This document shows positions 1 through 8,450 of a DNA stretch of 64,000 nt, piece after piece; positions within the stretch are counted from its first letter, which is position 1, and each line of letters begins with the position of its first letter. Both the position numbers and the translations under genes were made by a program. The notes beneath the pieces were generated by a model. It was not told the origin of the DNA, searched no databases, and saw nothing but the letters and a program-made list of their open reading frames with translations. The DNA is from DASCOT01 sp965197275 (GTDB lineage Bacteria > Acidobacteriota > UBA890 > WLXD01). Where the stretch lies: contig CBDAMQ010000023.1 of the NCBI GenBank assembly GCA_965197275.1, positions 127,182 to 191,181 of the forward strand. Reading direction: 5' to 3'.

Positions 1-1014
1 GTGCGCGAGCGCATCATGCCCCCGTGGCATGCGGATCCGCAGTACGGTCACTTCGCCAATGAGCGGCGGCTCACAGACGACGAGATCGGCACGCTCGTCG
101 ATTGGGTCGAAGCCGGGACACCCCGTGGGAGCGGCTCGTTCACGCCGCCGACGTTCCCGACAGGTTGGGCGCTCGATTCCGAGCTGGGGCCTCCCGACTA
201 CATCTTCGAGCTGGAGGAGGACTTCGTCGTTCCGGCGTCCGGTCCGGACATCATCCACCACGTGATGACCTCCACCACGCACACAGAGGACATCTGGATC
301 CGGGCGATCGAGGCACGCGGCAATTCCAGGGTGGTGCATCACATCAATGTCGATGCCTACTGGCCCGATGGCACCTGGGACGGACTTGCGCTGGCGGTGC
401 CGGGCAGACAGCCGGATCTGTTCCCGGACGGGAGCGCGCACCGGCTCCCGGTCGGTTCAGAGTTCCGCGTCGAGATGCACTACCACCCGAACGGCGAGGA
501 ACAGGTCGATCGCACCAAGGTCGGCGTCTGGCTGGCCCGATCACCGATCGAGTACGAGATCCGCGGCAGCTTGGTCACCGATCAGAGCTTCGAGATTCCG
601 CCGCACGAGCCCAACTACGAGAGCGTCGCCGAACAGGAGTTCGACGAGGACGTCGAGCTGCTGCTCATGACCCCGCACATGCACTATCGCGGCAAGGACA
701 TGAAGTTCCAGGCCATCCATTCGGATGGCACCGAGGAGACCCTTCTGTTCGTGCCCCAGTACAACATGTACTGGCAGATTGCCTACGTGTTGGCGAACCC
801 GACCCAGCTGACCAAGGGATCGAAGCTCCGGGTCACGTCGCACTTCGACAACTCGGACAGCAACCCCTGGAACCCGAACCCCAACCTGAAAGTCATCTGG
901 GGGATGGACTCGCGCGACGAGATGATGGAGGGCTGGATCCACTACCGATACAAGCTGGACAAGCCGGTCGTTCCCTCCTACGAGGGTGACATCACCGACA
1001 GTGGCGGCGGTTAG
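1..1014 (+). CDS. Heme c / copper type II monooxygenase-like periplasmic protein, 5' end outside window
   Basis: Only the C-terminal 337 residues are in the window. The opening segment (MPPWHADP, then LTDDEIGTLVDWVEAG) matches the tail of the cytochrome c-like domain that precedes copper domains in this family; the CxxCH heme motif would lie upstream of base 1. The rest resembles the copper type II ascorbate-dependent monooxygenase fold. Histidine motifs are VVHHIN (about residue 112), MHYHPNG (about 160) and MTPHMHYRG (about 226), followed by HFDNSDSNPWNPNP and DEMMEGW. The protein at 16769-18136 is a full-length paralogue. It heads an operon with a GMC dehydrogenase and a lactonase, so an electron-transfer role in the periplasm is inferred. 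The base-1 GTG is probably not the real start. Confidence 0.8.
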   Translation: MRERIMPPWHADPQYGHFANERRLTDDEIGTLVDWVEAGTPRGSGSFTPPTFPTGWALDSELGPPDYIFELEEDFVVPASGPDIIHHVMTSTTHTEDIWIRAIEARGNSRVVHHINVDAYWPDGTWDGLALAVPGRQPDLFPDGSAHRLPVGSEFRVEMHYHPNGEEQVDRTKVGVWLARSPIEYEIRGSLVTDQSFEIPPHEPNYESVAEQEFDEDVELLLMTPHMHYRGKDMKFQAIHSDGTEETLLFVPQYNMYWQIAYVLANPTQLTKGSKLRVTSHFDNSDSNPWNPNPNLKVIWGMDSRDEMMEGWIHYRYKLDKPVVPSYEGDITDSGGG

Positions 1015-1026
1015 GTCCGTCCCGGA

Positions 1027-1722
1027 ATGGTGACTGGCAAGGCTCGCTGTCTGTTGCTCGCAGGCGGCTTCGTGCTCGCGATGGGAATCGGCGCCGGGTG
1101 TGCGCCGGTCGCCCAGCAAGACCCTGTGGGGATCTGGAACCTGAAGTTCGGCGAGCAGAGCCAGCGGGCGACCGGCAGGATTCGCACCGTGCTGCTGCGT
1201 TTGGAGGAATCAGACGGCGCGCTTGATGGACAGCTCACCACGGTCCGCGACACCTTTCTTCCGGTAGATGGTTTGCGGCGCGACGGCGCCGGCATCAGCT
1301 TCGGATTCGGCGCCTACGAGTACGACCTCGAGATCGACGGCGATCAGCTCAGCGGCACCGTTGTCAGCCCGCTCGGCAGCCAAAAGGTCAACGGTTTTCG
1401 ACAGGGCGAGGGCCTCTTGTACAACCGACCCGAGGAGTTCCGCACCTCACGTCAGGGGTTGATTGGGCATCGCGTCGAGCTGGCACCGCCCGAGAATGAG
1501 GCCGATGCGGCGGCTTGGGTACTCAGCAGGGTGCAGGCTGCCGAAGACCTGGCGCTAATCGTCCCGCTGCGGAATCACACCGCCGTCATAGGGTTTGTCA
1601 ACGCCGAGGATTTCGAGGAGGAGCTCAGGGCGCACGCCGGCCGGCAAGTGGAGGTGACCGCCGTCTGGGTGGGCGAGCAGCTCCGTCTCGAGCGCATCGC
1701 CGCGGCGCACGCGGAACACTGA
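1027..1722 (+). CDS. Predicted lipoprotein of unknown function
   Basis: A 231-residue protein with a short basic N-terminus, a hydrophobic stretch and a lipobox ending GAGC, with the acceptor cysteine at residue 25. It is therefore probably an outer-membrane or periplasmic lipoprotein. The mature part begins with a DPVGIWNLKFG-like segment and is rich in beta-type sequence (LEIDGDQLSGTVVSPLGSQ), like small lipocalin or DUF domains that read 'x-G-x-W-x-G-x', but I do not recognise the family with certainty. It starts 13 bases after the copper protein and precedes the dehydrogenase small subunit by 34 bases, so it is most likely in the same operon. Confidence 0.7.
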   Translation: MVTGKARCLLLAGGFVLAMGIGAGCAPVAQQDPVGIWNLKFGEQSQRATGRIRTVLLRLEESDGALDGQLTTVRDTFLPVDGLRRDGAGISFGFGAYEYDLEIDGDQLSGTVVSPLGSQKVNGFRQGEGLLYNRPEEFRTSRQGLIGHRVELAPPENEADAAAWVLSRVQAAEDLALIVPLRNHTAVIGFVNAEDFEEELRAHAGRQVEVTAVWVGEQLRLERIAAAHAEH

Positions 1723-1756
1723 AGCTCACAGACAAGACTGCAGTCGGAGAACGTCG

Positions 1757-2428
1757 ATGAGGATCAGGGAGTTCATCCGGGCGCTCGCTGCCGGCAGAGG
1801 CGTGTCGCGGCGCGAGCTACTCAAGCGCGCCGGGATCGTCGGTGCGACGGCGACGCTGCCGACGCTGCCCTCGATCGGGGGCTCCGTGCGTACGCAGGGT
1901 GCCTTCGATACCCTCACCGCGGCGGAGTCCGCAGTGCTGGAGGCGGTCGTGGCGCGGTTGATTCCCACCGACGACAGCGGACCCGGTGCCACCGAGGCAG
2001 GGGCGGCGCGTTACATCGACCGCGGGCTGTCCGGCGCCCTCGCGTCGTATCGCGAGGCCTACTCGGTAGGCTTGGCGGCAGTGGACGGATATGCCGAGAC
2101 CAGCCGCGGCGCGCGCTTCGCTCTACTGTCAGCGGACGATCAGGACGACGTCCTGAGCGACATGGAGCAAGGTGCCGCCACCGGGTTCGACCCGAGCTCG
2201 GCAGCTTTCTTCGGGCTGCTACGGTCGCACACGATCGAGGGCACCTTCTGCGACCCGCACTACGGTGGCAATCGCGACCTAGTCGGCTGGGAGTTGATCG
2301 GCTACCCCGGCGTGCGCGTCGTGGTTACCGATTCGCAACAGCGGATGGACGCGAACGTTGAGTCGAGTGGACGCTCGGCGTACGACTATCGGGCGTTTTC
2401 TACCCCGGGTGGTGGCCGTGACCGTTGA
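1757..2428 (+). CDS. Gluconate 2-dehydrogenase subunit 3 family protein (TAT signal)
   Basis: A 223-residue small subunit of a membrane- or periplasm-associated GMC-type dehydrogenase. The N-terminus carries a twin-arginine signal (SRRELLKRAG followed by a hydrophobic stretch). The body has the family pattern: LTAAESAVLEAVVARLIPTDD near residue 55, then AARYIDRGL, and near the end HTIEGTFCDPHYGGNRDLVGWELIGYPG. In known gluconate and fructose dehydrogenases this subunit carries the TAT signal and escorts the flavoprotein, which lacks one. Here the flavoprotein gene overlaps its 3' end and also has no signal, consistent with hitchhiker export. Start ATG follows a GGAG about 8 bases upstream. 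Confidence 0.9.
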   Translation: MRIREFIRALAAGRGVSRRELLKRAGIVGATATLPTLPSIGGSVRTQGAFDTLTAAESAVLEAVVARLIPTDDSGPGATEAGAARYIDRGLSGALASYREAYSVGLAAVDGYAETSRGARFALLSADDQDDVLSDMEQGAATGFDPSSAAFFGLLRSHTIEGTFCDPHYGGNRDLVGWELIGYPGVRVVVTDSQQRMDANVESSGRSAYDYRAFSTPGGGRDR

Positions 2429-4121
2429 GCTGAAGAAGACCGACGTGGTCATCGTCGGCCTCGGCGCTGTTGGAGGCGTGGCCGCACTGCCGCTCGCGGA
2501 GGCCGGGCTCGAAGTCATCGGGCTGGAAGCCGGAGACTGGATGGGTCCGCCCGACTTCGCCCCCGACGAGCTGCAGCACCGGCGCGGTTGGCCACGCGCG
2601 GTGCAGAAGGCCAACCGCGAGGTACCGGTGCACCGACCGAACGCCTCGGCCCCCGAGTCGCAACGGTACTCCGTCCACCCGATGATGAACGCCGTCGGCG
2701 GTACCTCGCTGCACTACTGGGCGCAGAGCTGGCGCCTCAACCCGTGGGACTTCAAGGTCGTCAGCGAGACTACTCGGCGCTACGGCGCCGGGCGCATCCC
2801 GGCGGGCTCCACGGTGGAGGACTGGCCGTTCGGATTGGAGGAGCTCGAGCCCTATTACGACCGCATCGAGTACGAGATCGGGATCTCGGGCAAGGCCGGC
2901 AACATCAATGGCGATCTCGATCCCGACGGCAACATCTTCGAGGGGCCGCGCCGGCGTGAGTTTCCGATGCCTCCGCTCCGGGGCACCGGGTTTACCGATC
3001 TCATGTCCGGTGCCGCGAGTAGCCTCGGCTGGCATCCGTTCCCGGGCCCGGCAGCGATCAACTCGCGCCCATACCAGGACCGATCGGCCTGCGTCTATCA
3101 CGGTTTCTGTAGCCGCGGTGGGTGTCACGTCAGCGCCAAGAACTCGACCGCGGTAACGACCATTCCCAGGGCAATGGACACCGGGAACCTGCAGGTCGTG
3201 CCGCGGGCTCACGTGCTGCGCATCGCCGAATCGGAGGACGGAGGTGCCCGCGGGGTTCAGTACGTCAAAGACGGCGAAACCTACTTTCAGCCAGCGTCAG
3301 TGGTGCTGCTCGCCAGCTTCACCTACGAGAACGTACGCCTCCTGCTGCTGTCGACGTCGGCCAAGTATCCGCACGGTTTGTCGAACAATGGCGGTCAGGT
3401 CGGCAGGCACTACATGAGCCACGCCATGTTCTCCGGGCTCGAGGCGCTCTTTCCGCACGATCTCAACACCTGGTATGGCCTGCCGGCTCAGGGGGTGGCG
3501 ATCGACGACTGGGCCGATGACAACTTCGACCACGATGAGCTCGATTTCATTGGCGGCGGCAACCTGTGGGTCCACACCGAGCGCAAGCCGATAAGCGCCG
3601 CGAGCATGAGCACGTTTGGCCGCGCGCCGCGCTGGGGCTCGGCCTGGAAGTCGTTCGTCAACGAGAACGCCGATCGCTCGAACCGGCCCTTTCTTCAAGC
3701 GACGACGCTGCCCTACGAGGACAACTACCTCGACCTCCATCCCAGCGTGGAGGACCCGCTCGGCGATCCCGTCTGTCGGATCACCGCCGACTTCAAGGAC
3801 AACGAGAAAAAGCTCTTCGGCTTCCTTCAGGACAAGATGGCGCAGTGGTACATGGAAGCCGGAGCGGTGGAAATCACCAGGCGGTCGCTCGGCACCATGG
3901 GTCCGTCGGATCATGCCTACGGCGGTACCCGCATGGGCGACAACCCCGCCACCAACGTCGTCGACCGCTGGGGCTTCTCGCACGAGGCCCCCAACCTCGG
4001 TGTGCTCGGAGCCTCTGTCATGGGCACCAGCGGGGCTCGAAACCCGACGCTCACCGTACAGGCGCTCGCCTGGCGCGCCGCCGATCACCTGGTGGAGAAC
4101 TGGGACTCGATCGCCAGATGA
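2412..4121 (+). CDS. GMC-family FAD oxidoreductase (gluconate/sugar dehydrogenase large subunit type)
   Basis: A flavoprotein of about 570 residues that oxidises an alcohol or sugar. The FAD dinucleotide motif GLGAVGG lies about 17 residues from the start. The GMC C-terminal domain is clear: DHAYGGTRMGDNPATNVVD, then LGVLGASVMGTSGARNPTLTVQALAWR. A cysteine-rich stretch (ACVYHGFCSRGGCH) in the middle is typical of the gluconate dehydrogenase subgroup. There is no signal peptide, so export with the TAT-bearing small subunit is likely. The frame is open back to 2358 (TTG), but GTG codons at 2409, 2412 and 2418 fit the family better and give a short overlap with the small-subunit gene. The substrate is not determinable; the downstream lactonase suggests an aldose. 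Confidence 0.9.
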   Translation: MAVTVELKKTDVVIVGLGAVGGVAALPLAEAGLEVIGLEAGDWMGPPDFAPDELQHRRGWPRAVQKANREVPVHRPNASAPESQRYSVHPMMNAVGGTSLHYWAQSWRLNPWDFKVVSETTRRYGAGRIPAGSTVEDWPFGLEELEPYYDRIEYEIGISGKAGNINGDLDPDGNIFEGPRRREFPMPPLRGTGFTDLMSGAASSLGWHPFPGPAAINSRPYQDRSACVYHGFCSRGGCHVSAKNSTAVTTIPRAMDTGNLQVVPRAHVLRIAESEDGGARGVQYVKDGETYFQPASVVLLASFTYENVRLLLLSTSAKYPHGLSNNGGQVGRHYMSHAMFSGLEALFPHDLNTWYGLPAQGVAIDDWADDNFDHDELDFIGGGNLWVHTERKPISAASMSTFGRAPRWGSAWKSFVNENADRSNRPFLQATTLPYEDNYLDLHPSVEDPLGDPVCRITADFKDNEKKLFGFLQDKMAQWYMEAGAVEITRRSLGTMGPSDHAYGGTRMGDNPATNVVDRWGFSHEAPNLGVLGASVMGTSGARNPTLTVQALAWRAADHLVENWDSIAR

Positions 4122-4128
4122 GCGCGAC

Positions 4129-5049
4129 TTGAAGACCGCGTCCCTTTGGGCGGACGCGCGATGCACCCTCGGCGAAGGCATCACATGGTGCGAGGGCCGG
4201 CGCGCGTTGCTGTGGACGGATATCCAGGAATCGCAGCTGTGGATGCAGGCGCCCGGGACCGATAGCGCACGCACCTGGTCGCTACCCGATCGACTCGGCT
4301 CTTTCGCCCTGTGCGAATCGGGCAAGCTGCTGCTCGGGCTTGCGAAGCAGCTCTGCCTCGCCGATATCGATGCGGGTCAAGACGCGGAAGTACCGGGTGG
4401 AGCAGAGACTCTGGGTATCACACCGCTCGTTTCAGTCGAAGGCTCCCAGCCTTCGACACGCGTGAATGACGGCCGCACCGACCGCGCCGGCAACTTCGTA
4501 TTCGGGACGCTGAACGAAGATCGCGAGAAGGCGCCGCTCGGAGCCTTCTATCAGTTCTCCTGGGAACGGGGCCTACGCCGCTTGAGCTTGGGCGCGGTGG
4601 TGACTTCCAACAGCATCTGTTTCAGCCCGGACGGGAGCACGATGTACTACTGCGACACACGCGAGCGACGGATCATGCAGTGTGACTACAACGCCGACGA
4701 AGCCGGCGTGGCGAACGTTCGCGAGTTCGTCCGTTTCGAGACGAACCAGGGTTTCCCGGACGGTTCTGTCATAGATGCAGACGGATGCCTGTGGAACGCC
4801 GAGTGGCGTGGCGCCATAGTGCGACGATACACGCCACAGGGGAGCATCGATCGTGAAATTGCCGTGCCGGCGAAGAACCCGACGTGCGTGGCCTTCGGCG
4901 GACCTGACCTTGACCGGCTGTACATCACGTCGGCCCGGCAACAGATGAACGATGAAGAGCTGGCCCGGACGCCCGACGCGGGCGGCGTCTACCAGGTCGT
5001 TCCCGACGGCGTGCGAGGACTGCCCGATCAAAACTTCAAGGACGGCTGA
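4129..5049 (+). CDS. SMP-30/gluconolactonase family protein
   Basis: A 306-residue six-bladed propeller of the SMP-30/gluconolactonase/LRE family. The signature starts CTLGEGITWCEGRRALLWTD, supplying the metal-binding Glu, followed by RVNDGRTDRAGNFVFGT, SNSICFSPDG, then GFPDGSVIDADGCLWNAEW, with the expected Asn and Asp ligands. Such enzymes hydrolyse sugar lactones, the product of the neighbouring dehydrogenase, so oxidation followed by lactone opening is a reasonable reading of the operon. The frame is open far upstream inside the GMC gene. A TTG at 4129, eight bases after the GMC stop, gives a start that matches the usual N-terminus. No signal peptide is seen. Confidence 0.87.
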   Translation: MKTASLWADARCTLGEGITWCEGRRALLWTDIQESQLWMQAPGTDSARTWSLPDRLGSFALCESGKLLLGLAKQLCLADIDAGQDAEVPGGAETLGITPLVSVEGSQPSTRVNDGRTDRAGNFVFGTLNEDREKAPLGAFYQFSWERGLRRLSLGAVVTSNSICFSPDGSTMYYCDTRERRIMQCDYNADEAGVANVREFVRFETNQGFPDGSVIDADGCLWNAEWRGAIVRRYTPQGSIDREIAVPAKNPTCVAFGGPDLDRLYITSARQQMNDEELARTPDAGGVYQVVPDGVRGLPDQNFKDG

Positions 5050-5054
5050 GGCCG

Positions 5055-5074
5055 CGGGCGCGCTGGAGCGCCCG
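5055..5074 (+). terminator. Hairpin after the lactonase gene
   Basis: Six bases after the lactonase stop, CGGGCGC and GCGCCCG form a perfect 7-bp stem around a 6-base loop. There is no T tract, so a factor-independent terminator is only possible. It lies between the operon and a minus-strand gene remnant. Confidence 0.4.
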
Positions 5075-5081
5075 AGAGCGG

Positions 5082-5247
5082 CTAGCGGATGACGATGATC
5101 TTCTCGTCCACCGGGCTCAGGTACTCCACCCCGCGGTTTGTGACGATGGCGTTGTCTTCGAAGCTGATCCTCACCCGCCGGTTCCATTCAGGGACCCATG
5201 TGTTGACGTAGTCGGTTGCCCGCTCGTTTGGTGAGAGCTGGCCACAA
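5082..5247 (-). pseudogene. C-terminal fragment of a peptidase M24-like gene
   Basis: Read on the minus strand, the bases from about 5247 down to the stop at 5082 encode an uninterrupted tail of roughly 55 residues containing NERATDYVNTWVPEWNRR, VRISFEDNAIVT and a final VDEKIIVIR. The VRI-x-DNAIVT-x-x-GVEYLS pattern resembles the C-terminal strand region of M24 aminopeptidase/Xaa-Pro dipeptidase-like proteins. No start codon or upstream domain exists; the coding frame runs into the PadR operator. It looks like the remnant of a gene whose 5' part was replaced when the padR-permease unit arrived, or was deleted. Confidence 0.5.
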
Positions 5248-5270
5248 TTTACTATACGGGGTATAGTAAA
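5248..5270. promoter_or_regulatory. Palindromic operator for the PadR regulator
   Basis: TTTACTATA and TATAGTAAA form a perfect 9-bp inverted repeat around CGGGG. It lies 34 bases upstream of the padR-like start and is AT-rich in a GC-rich background. Position and symmetry fit a PadR autoregulatory site overlapping the promoter. Confidence 0.65.
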
Positions 5271-5304
5271 TGGAGCCTCCGCTTCCCGCTACAAGGATGT
5301 CGAA

Positions 5305-5628
5305 GTGTCACTCGGTGAGTTCGAGCAGATCGTGCTTTTGGCCCTGCTTCGGCTCGGCGAGGGCGCCTACGGAATGACAGTGCGGCAAGAGATCGAGTCG
5401 CGGACCGGCCGCGACGTATCGATCGGCGCCCTGTACCGGACACTCGCACGGCTCGAGAGCAAGGGTTTCGTCGGCCACTCGCTGGGAGCTCCGGTGGCCG
5501 AGCGTGGTGGACGTGCCAAGAAATACTACCGTGTCGAGGCTCCCGGGAAAGCGGCGCTAGAGCGTACTCGAATGGCGCTGGCGCAGATGTGGCAGGGCGT
5601 ATCGATCGATACCGAGGGCGGGGTTTGA
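5305..5628 (+). CDS. PadR-family transcriptional regulator
   Basis: A 107-residue winged-helix repressor of the short PadR class. Typical elements are LGEFEQIVLLALLRLGEGAYG, then IGALYRTLARLESKGFV (recognition helix) and the wing KKYYRVEAPGKAAL. GTG at 5305 is chosen because an AAGGA sits about 8 bases upstream and the N-terminus fits the family. Its stop overlaps the start of the permease gene (TTGA), so the two are translationally coupled. In Acidobacteriota this regulator very often precedes duplicated orphan permeases and probably controls them. A strong palindrome lies just upstream. Confidence 0.92.
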   Translation: MSLGEFEQIVLLALLRLGEGAYGMTVRQEIESRTGRDVSIGALYRTLARLESKGFVGHSLGAPVAERGGRAKKYYRVEAPGKAALERTRMALAQMWQGVSIDTEGGV

Positions 5629-8267
5629 GCGGTCAATTCAAACCCCGCCCGCTAGCTCGGCTAGCCACACGCTTGCTGGTCGCCGTGGCCCACCCCGAAG
5701 ACTGCACCATGCTGGGCGATCTGAGCGAGGAGGCCCGCGTCCGTCTGGTTGCCGGCGAGCGGCCCCGGTCGGTGCGCCGGTGGCACGCTCGCCAGATCAG
5801 GCGCTCACTTTGGCCGGCGTTCGCGCGCCGCGCATTCGATCGCCCCTGGACGACTCCGCGCCGCTCCCGTGAACGAGGTGACGGATTCATGGCCAAGCTT
5901 CTGCAGGACCTCCACTACGCGGTGCGCGTGCTACGCAATAGCCCGGGCTTCACGATTTCCGTGCTGGCAACGCTGGCTCTGGGCATCGGTGCCAACACGG
6001 CCGTCTTCAGCCTGGTGAACGGCATCCTCCTGCGCCCGCTGCCTTTCGAAGCGCCAGAGCAACTGTGGATGATCTGGTCGAATAGCGACGGTACCGATTT
6101 CTGGAACTCCGCGCCCAACTATCGAGATGTCGCGGCGCGCTCCAAGACGCTGGCCGGGGTGGCGGCGCTGAGCCCCGATCGGGTCATAGCGTTGGGAGAC
6201 GGAGGGCCCGAGAGCATCCGTGGCGCGGAGACGACGATCAACTTATTCGACGTTCTCGGCGTGGAAATCGCCGTGGGGCGTGACTTCGTCGACGAGGATC
6301 GCGATGCCGCGGTGGTGATCATCAGTGATGCGCTCGCGCGGCGTCAGTTCGGCTCGCCATCGGCTGCTCTCGGCAGGCAGTTGAACCTCGATGGGCTGCT
6401 GTTCGACGTCCTTGGCATCGCGCCGGCGGGCCGGTTGCTGCCGCAGACCGCCGATCTCTGGGTCCCGATCCGGCTCGGAGAGCCTTCGTGGCGGCAGCGT
6501 CGCGGTATCGGATGGGTCCAGATGGTGGGGCGTCAGCGGGACGGCATGACTGCCGACACGATGCGTGCTGAGCTGGCGCAGATTGGCGAGGCGCTGGCGG
6601 TGGAGTTTCCGGATTCGAACGCTGACCAGACCTTCGTGGCGCAATCGGTCGAGGACGACCTGGTTGGCGCCACGCGACGACCGCTGGCCGCCATGATGGC
6701 CGCCGTCGCACTGGTCTTGCTCGTTGCGTGCGCTAACGTCGCCGGGCTGCATCTGGCCTGGGCGCAGGGCCGTCGAGGCGAGATCGCCGTGCGCGTTGCG
6801 CTGGGCGGCGGTCGCCGACGTATCGTCAGGCAGTTGCTCACCGAGAGCCTGGTCATCGCGATCGCCGGCGGTGTGCTCGGTTTGGGCGTTGGCTACGCGG
6901 CCCTGCGCTCGCTTGTTGCGCTGGCTCCGCCCGATACTCCGCGACTCGGTGAGGCGGGGCTCGATGCCACCACGCTCTTTTTCTGCACCGCGCTGACCCT
7001 GTCGGCAGGGCTGGTCTTCGGGCTTGCTCCCGCGGCCAGGGCCGCCCGACTCGGTAGCAAGGGGCCTCGCGCGGAGCTGGCGCGGGCGGTGGTATCGGAT
7101 CGATCGCAACTACGTGCATGGCTTGTGGTCGCCCAGGTCGCGCTGGCGGTCGTCCTCGTGGTCGGGTCGACCCTTCTGATCAGAAGCTTCTGGACGCTGC
7201 GCAACGTCGATCCCGGATTCGAGCCCGCCGCACTGCTTACCGTCGGGCTGCCGCTCGTTGAGCGAGAGTTCGATGACGGCGCTCGACGTCAGCATTTGGA
7301 GCGCCTGCTCGATCGGGCGCGAGTGTTGCCCGGCGTTGAAGTCGCAGCGCTGGTGAACACGCTGCCGCTTCGCGATCAGGGCCCGACCTTTTCCTTCGAG
7401 CTGCGTGTGCCGCCGGATGATCCGGACGAGCAGCTGCTTGCCGGCTACCGCGTCGCGACTCCCGAGTACTTCCGCACGATGGGCATCAGCGTGCTTGAAG
7501 GGCGGACGTTTGACCTCGTGCAGGACGGCGGCGAGCCGGGAGTGGCGATCATCGACGAAGCCTTCGCGCGGCGCTATTTTGCAGGGCGCTCGGCTGTGGG
7601 CCAGGAGCTCTACCTGCTACAAAGCTGGCGTCGGATCGTCGGCGTTGTCGACAACGTTCGGGACCGGTCGCTCGCTGACCCCTCAGGGCTACGCATGTAC
7701 GTGCCGTTCACGCAGGCACCACGACAGCAGATGACGCTTGTCACCAGAGTCGCCGGGGCAGCCGAAACCAGGATGCAGGAACTGCTCGGCGTCCTGCACG
7801 AGCTGGCTCCGCGGCAGGCGTTGGTAATGCCCATGACCATGGAGGCCTGGGTATCGCGGTCGATCGCCCAACCACGCTTCACCACGATCGTGCTCACTTT
7901 CTTCGGAATGTCATCCCTGTTGCTGGCGACGGTGGGTCTCTACGGGCTGCTGGCCCACACGGTGGCGCAGCGCGCGCGAGAGATCGGGATCCGCATGGCT
8001 GTCGGTGCCGCCTCCCACCAGGTTCGTCGACTCGTGGCCGGGCAGGGTCTGCGGCTGGTGGTCGCAGGTCTGTTGCTCGGTACGGCCATCGCACTTGCCA
8101 CCTCCCAGTTGCTGGCGTCGTTGCTCTACGAGGTCGAGCCACATGACACGCTCAGCTTTGCCGCGGTGGCGCTGATCCTCCTGGCGGTGGCGACGGTCGC
8201 CACCTATCTTCCGGCACGCCGCGCTAGCCGCGTCGACCCGGTTCAGACGTTACGCGGCGGGGGGTAG
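5625..8267 (+). CDS. ADOP-type ABC transporter permease (duplicated MacB/FtsX permease)
   Basis: An 880-residue membrane protein of the acidobacterial duplicated orphan permease type. After a soluble N-terminal extension of about 90 residues, the first MacB-like unit begins with LQDLHYAVRVLRNSPGFT and the membrane segment LATLALGIGANTAVFSLV, followed by a periplasmic domain and an FtsX segment ending RRGEIAVRVALGGGRRRI. A second unit repeats this and ends REIGIRMAVGAASHQV, then the last membrane helices. No ATP-binding subunit gene is adjacent. The TTG at 5625 overlaps the padR stop by 4 bases. The transported substrate is unknown; related permeases are proposed to act in lipid, peptide or drug efflux. 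Confidence 0.9.
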   Translation: MSGQFKPRPLARLATRLLVAVAHPEDCTMLGDLSEEARVRLVAGERPRSVRRWHARQIRRSLWPAFARRAFDRPWTTPRRSRERGDGFMAKLLQDLHYAVRVLRNSPGFTISVLATLALGIGANTAVFSLVNGILLRPLPFEAPEQLWMIWSNSDGTDFWNSAPNYRDVAARSKTLAGVAALSPDRVIALGDGGPESIRGAETTINLFDVLGVEIAVGRDFVDEDRDAAVVIISDALARRQFGSPSAALGRQLNLDGLLFDVLGIAPAGRLLPQTADLWVPIRLGEPSWRQRRGIGWVQMVGRQRDGMTADTMRAELAQIGEALAVEFPDSNADQTFVAQSVEDDLVGATRRPLAAMMAAVALVLLVACANVAGLHLAWAQGRRGEIAVRVALGGGRRRIVRQLLTESLVIAIAGGVLGLGVGYAALRSLVALAPPDTPRLGEAGLDATTLFFCTALTLSAGLVFGLAPAARAARLGSKGPRAELARAVVSDRSQLRAWLVVAQVALAVVLVVGSTLLIRSFWTLRNVDPGFEPAALLTVGLPLVEREFDDGARRQHLERLLDRARVLPGVEVAALVNTLPLRDQGPTFSFELRVPPDDPDEQLLAGYRVATPEYFRTMGISVLEGRTFDLVQDGGEPGVAIIDEAFARRYFAGRSAVGQELYLLQSWRRIVGVVDNVRDRSLADPSGLRMYVPFTQAPRQQMTLVTRVAGAAETRMQELLGVLHELAPRQALVMPMTMEAWVSRSIAQPRFTTIVLTFFGMSSLLLATVGLYGLLAHTVAQRAREIGIRMAVGAASHQVRRLVAGQGLRLVVAGLLLGTAIALATSQLLASLLYEVEPHDTLSFAAVALILLAVATVATYLPARRASRVDPVQTLRGGG

Positions 8268-8368
8268 CAGCGTCCGGGGTAGTGGCGGGATGAATGCTTC
8301 ACGGCCGCCGGAACCGATGAGCCAGGAAACGCTGTTTCTGCGCGTATAGCTCGAAGGAAGGCCCCGCT

Positions 8369-8388
8369 GTCGCCCGTGACAGGGCGAC
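8369..8388 (+). terminator. Hairpin downstream of the permease gene
   Basis: GTCGCCC and GGGCGAC form a perfect 7-bp stem around GTGACA, about 100 bases after the permease stop and before the next gene. There is no T tract, so its role as a terminator is tentative. Confidence 0.33.
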
Positions 8389-8450
8389 GGTTCGTACTTC
8401 CAGCTGCCCGGATCGAGTGATCACGCGGCACACGAACCTCTGAGGTGAGA

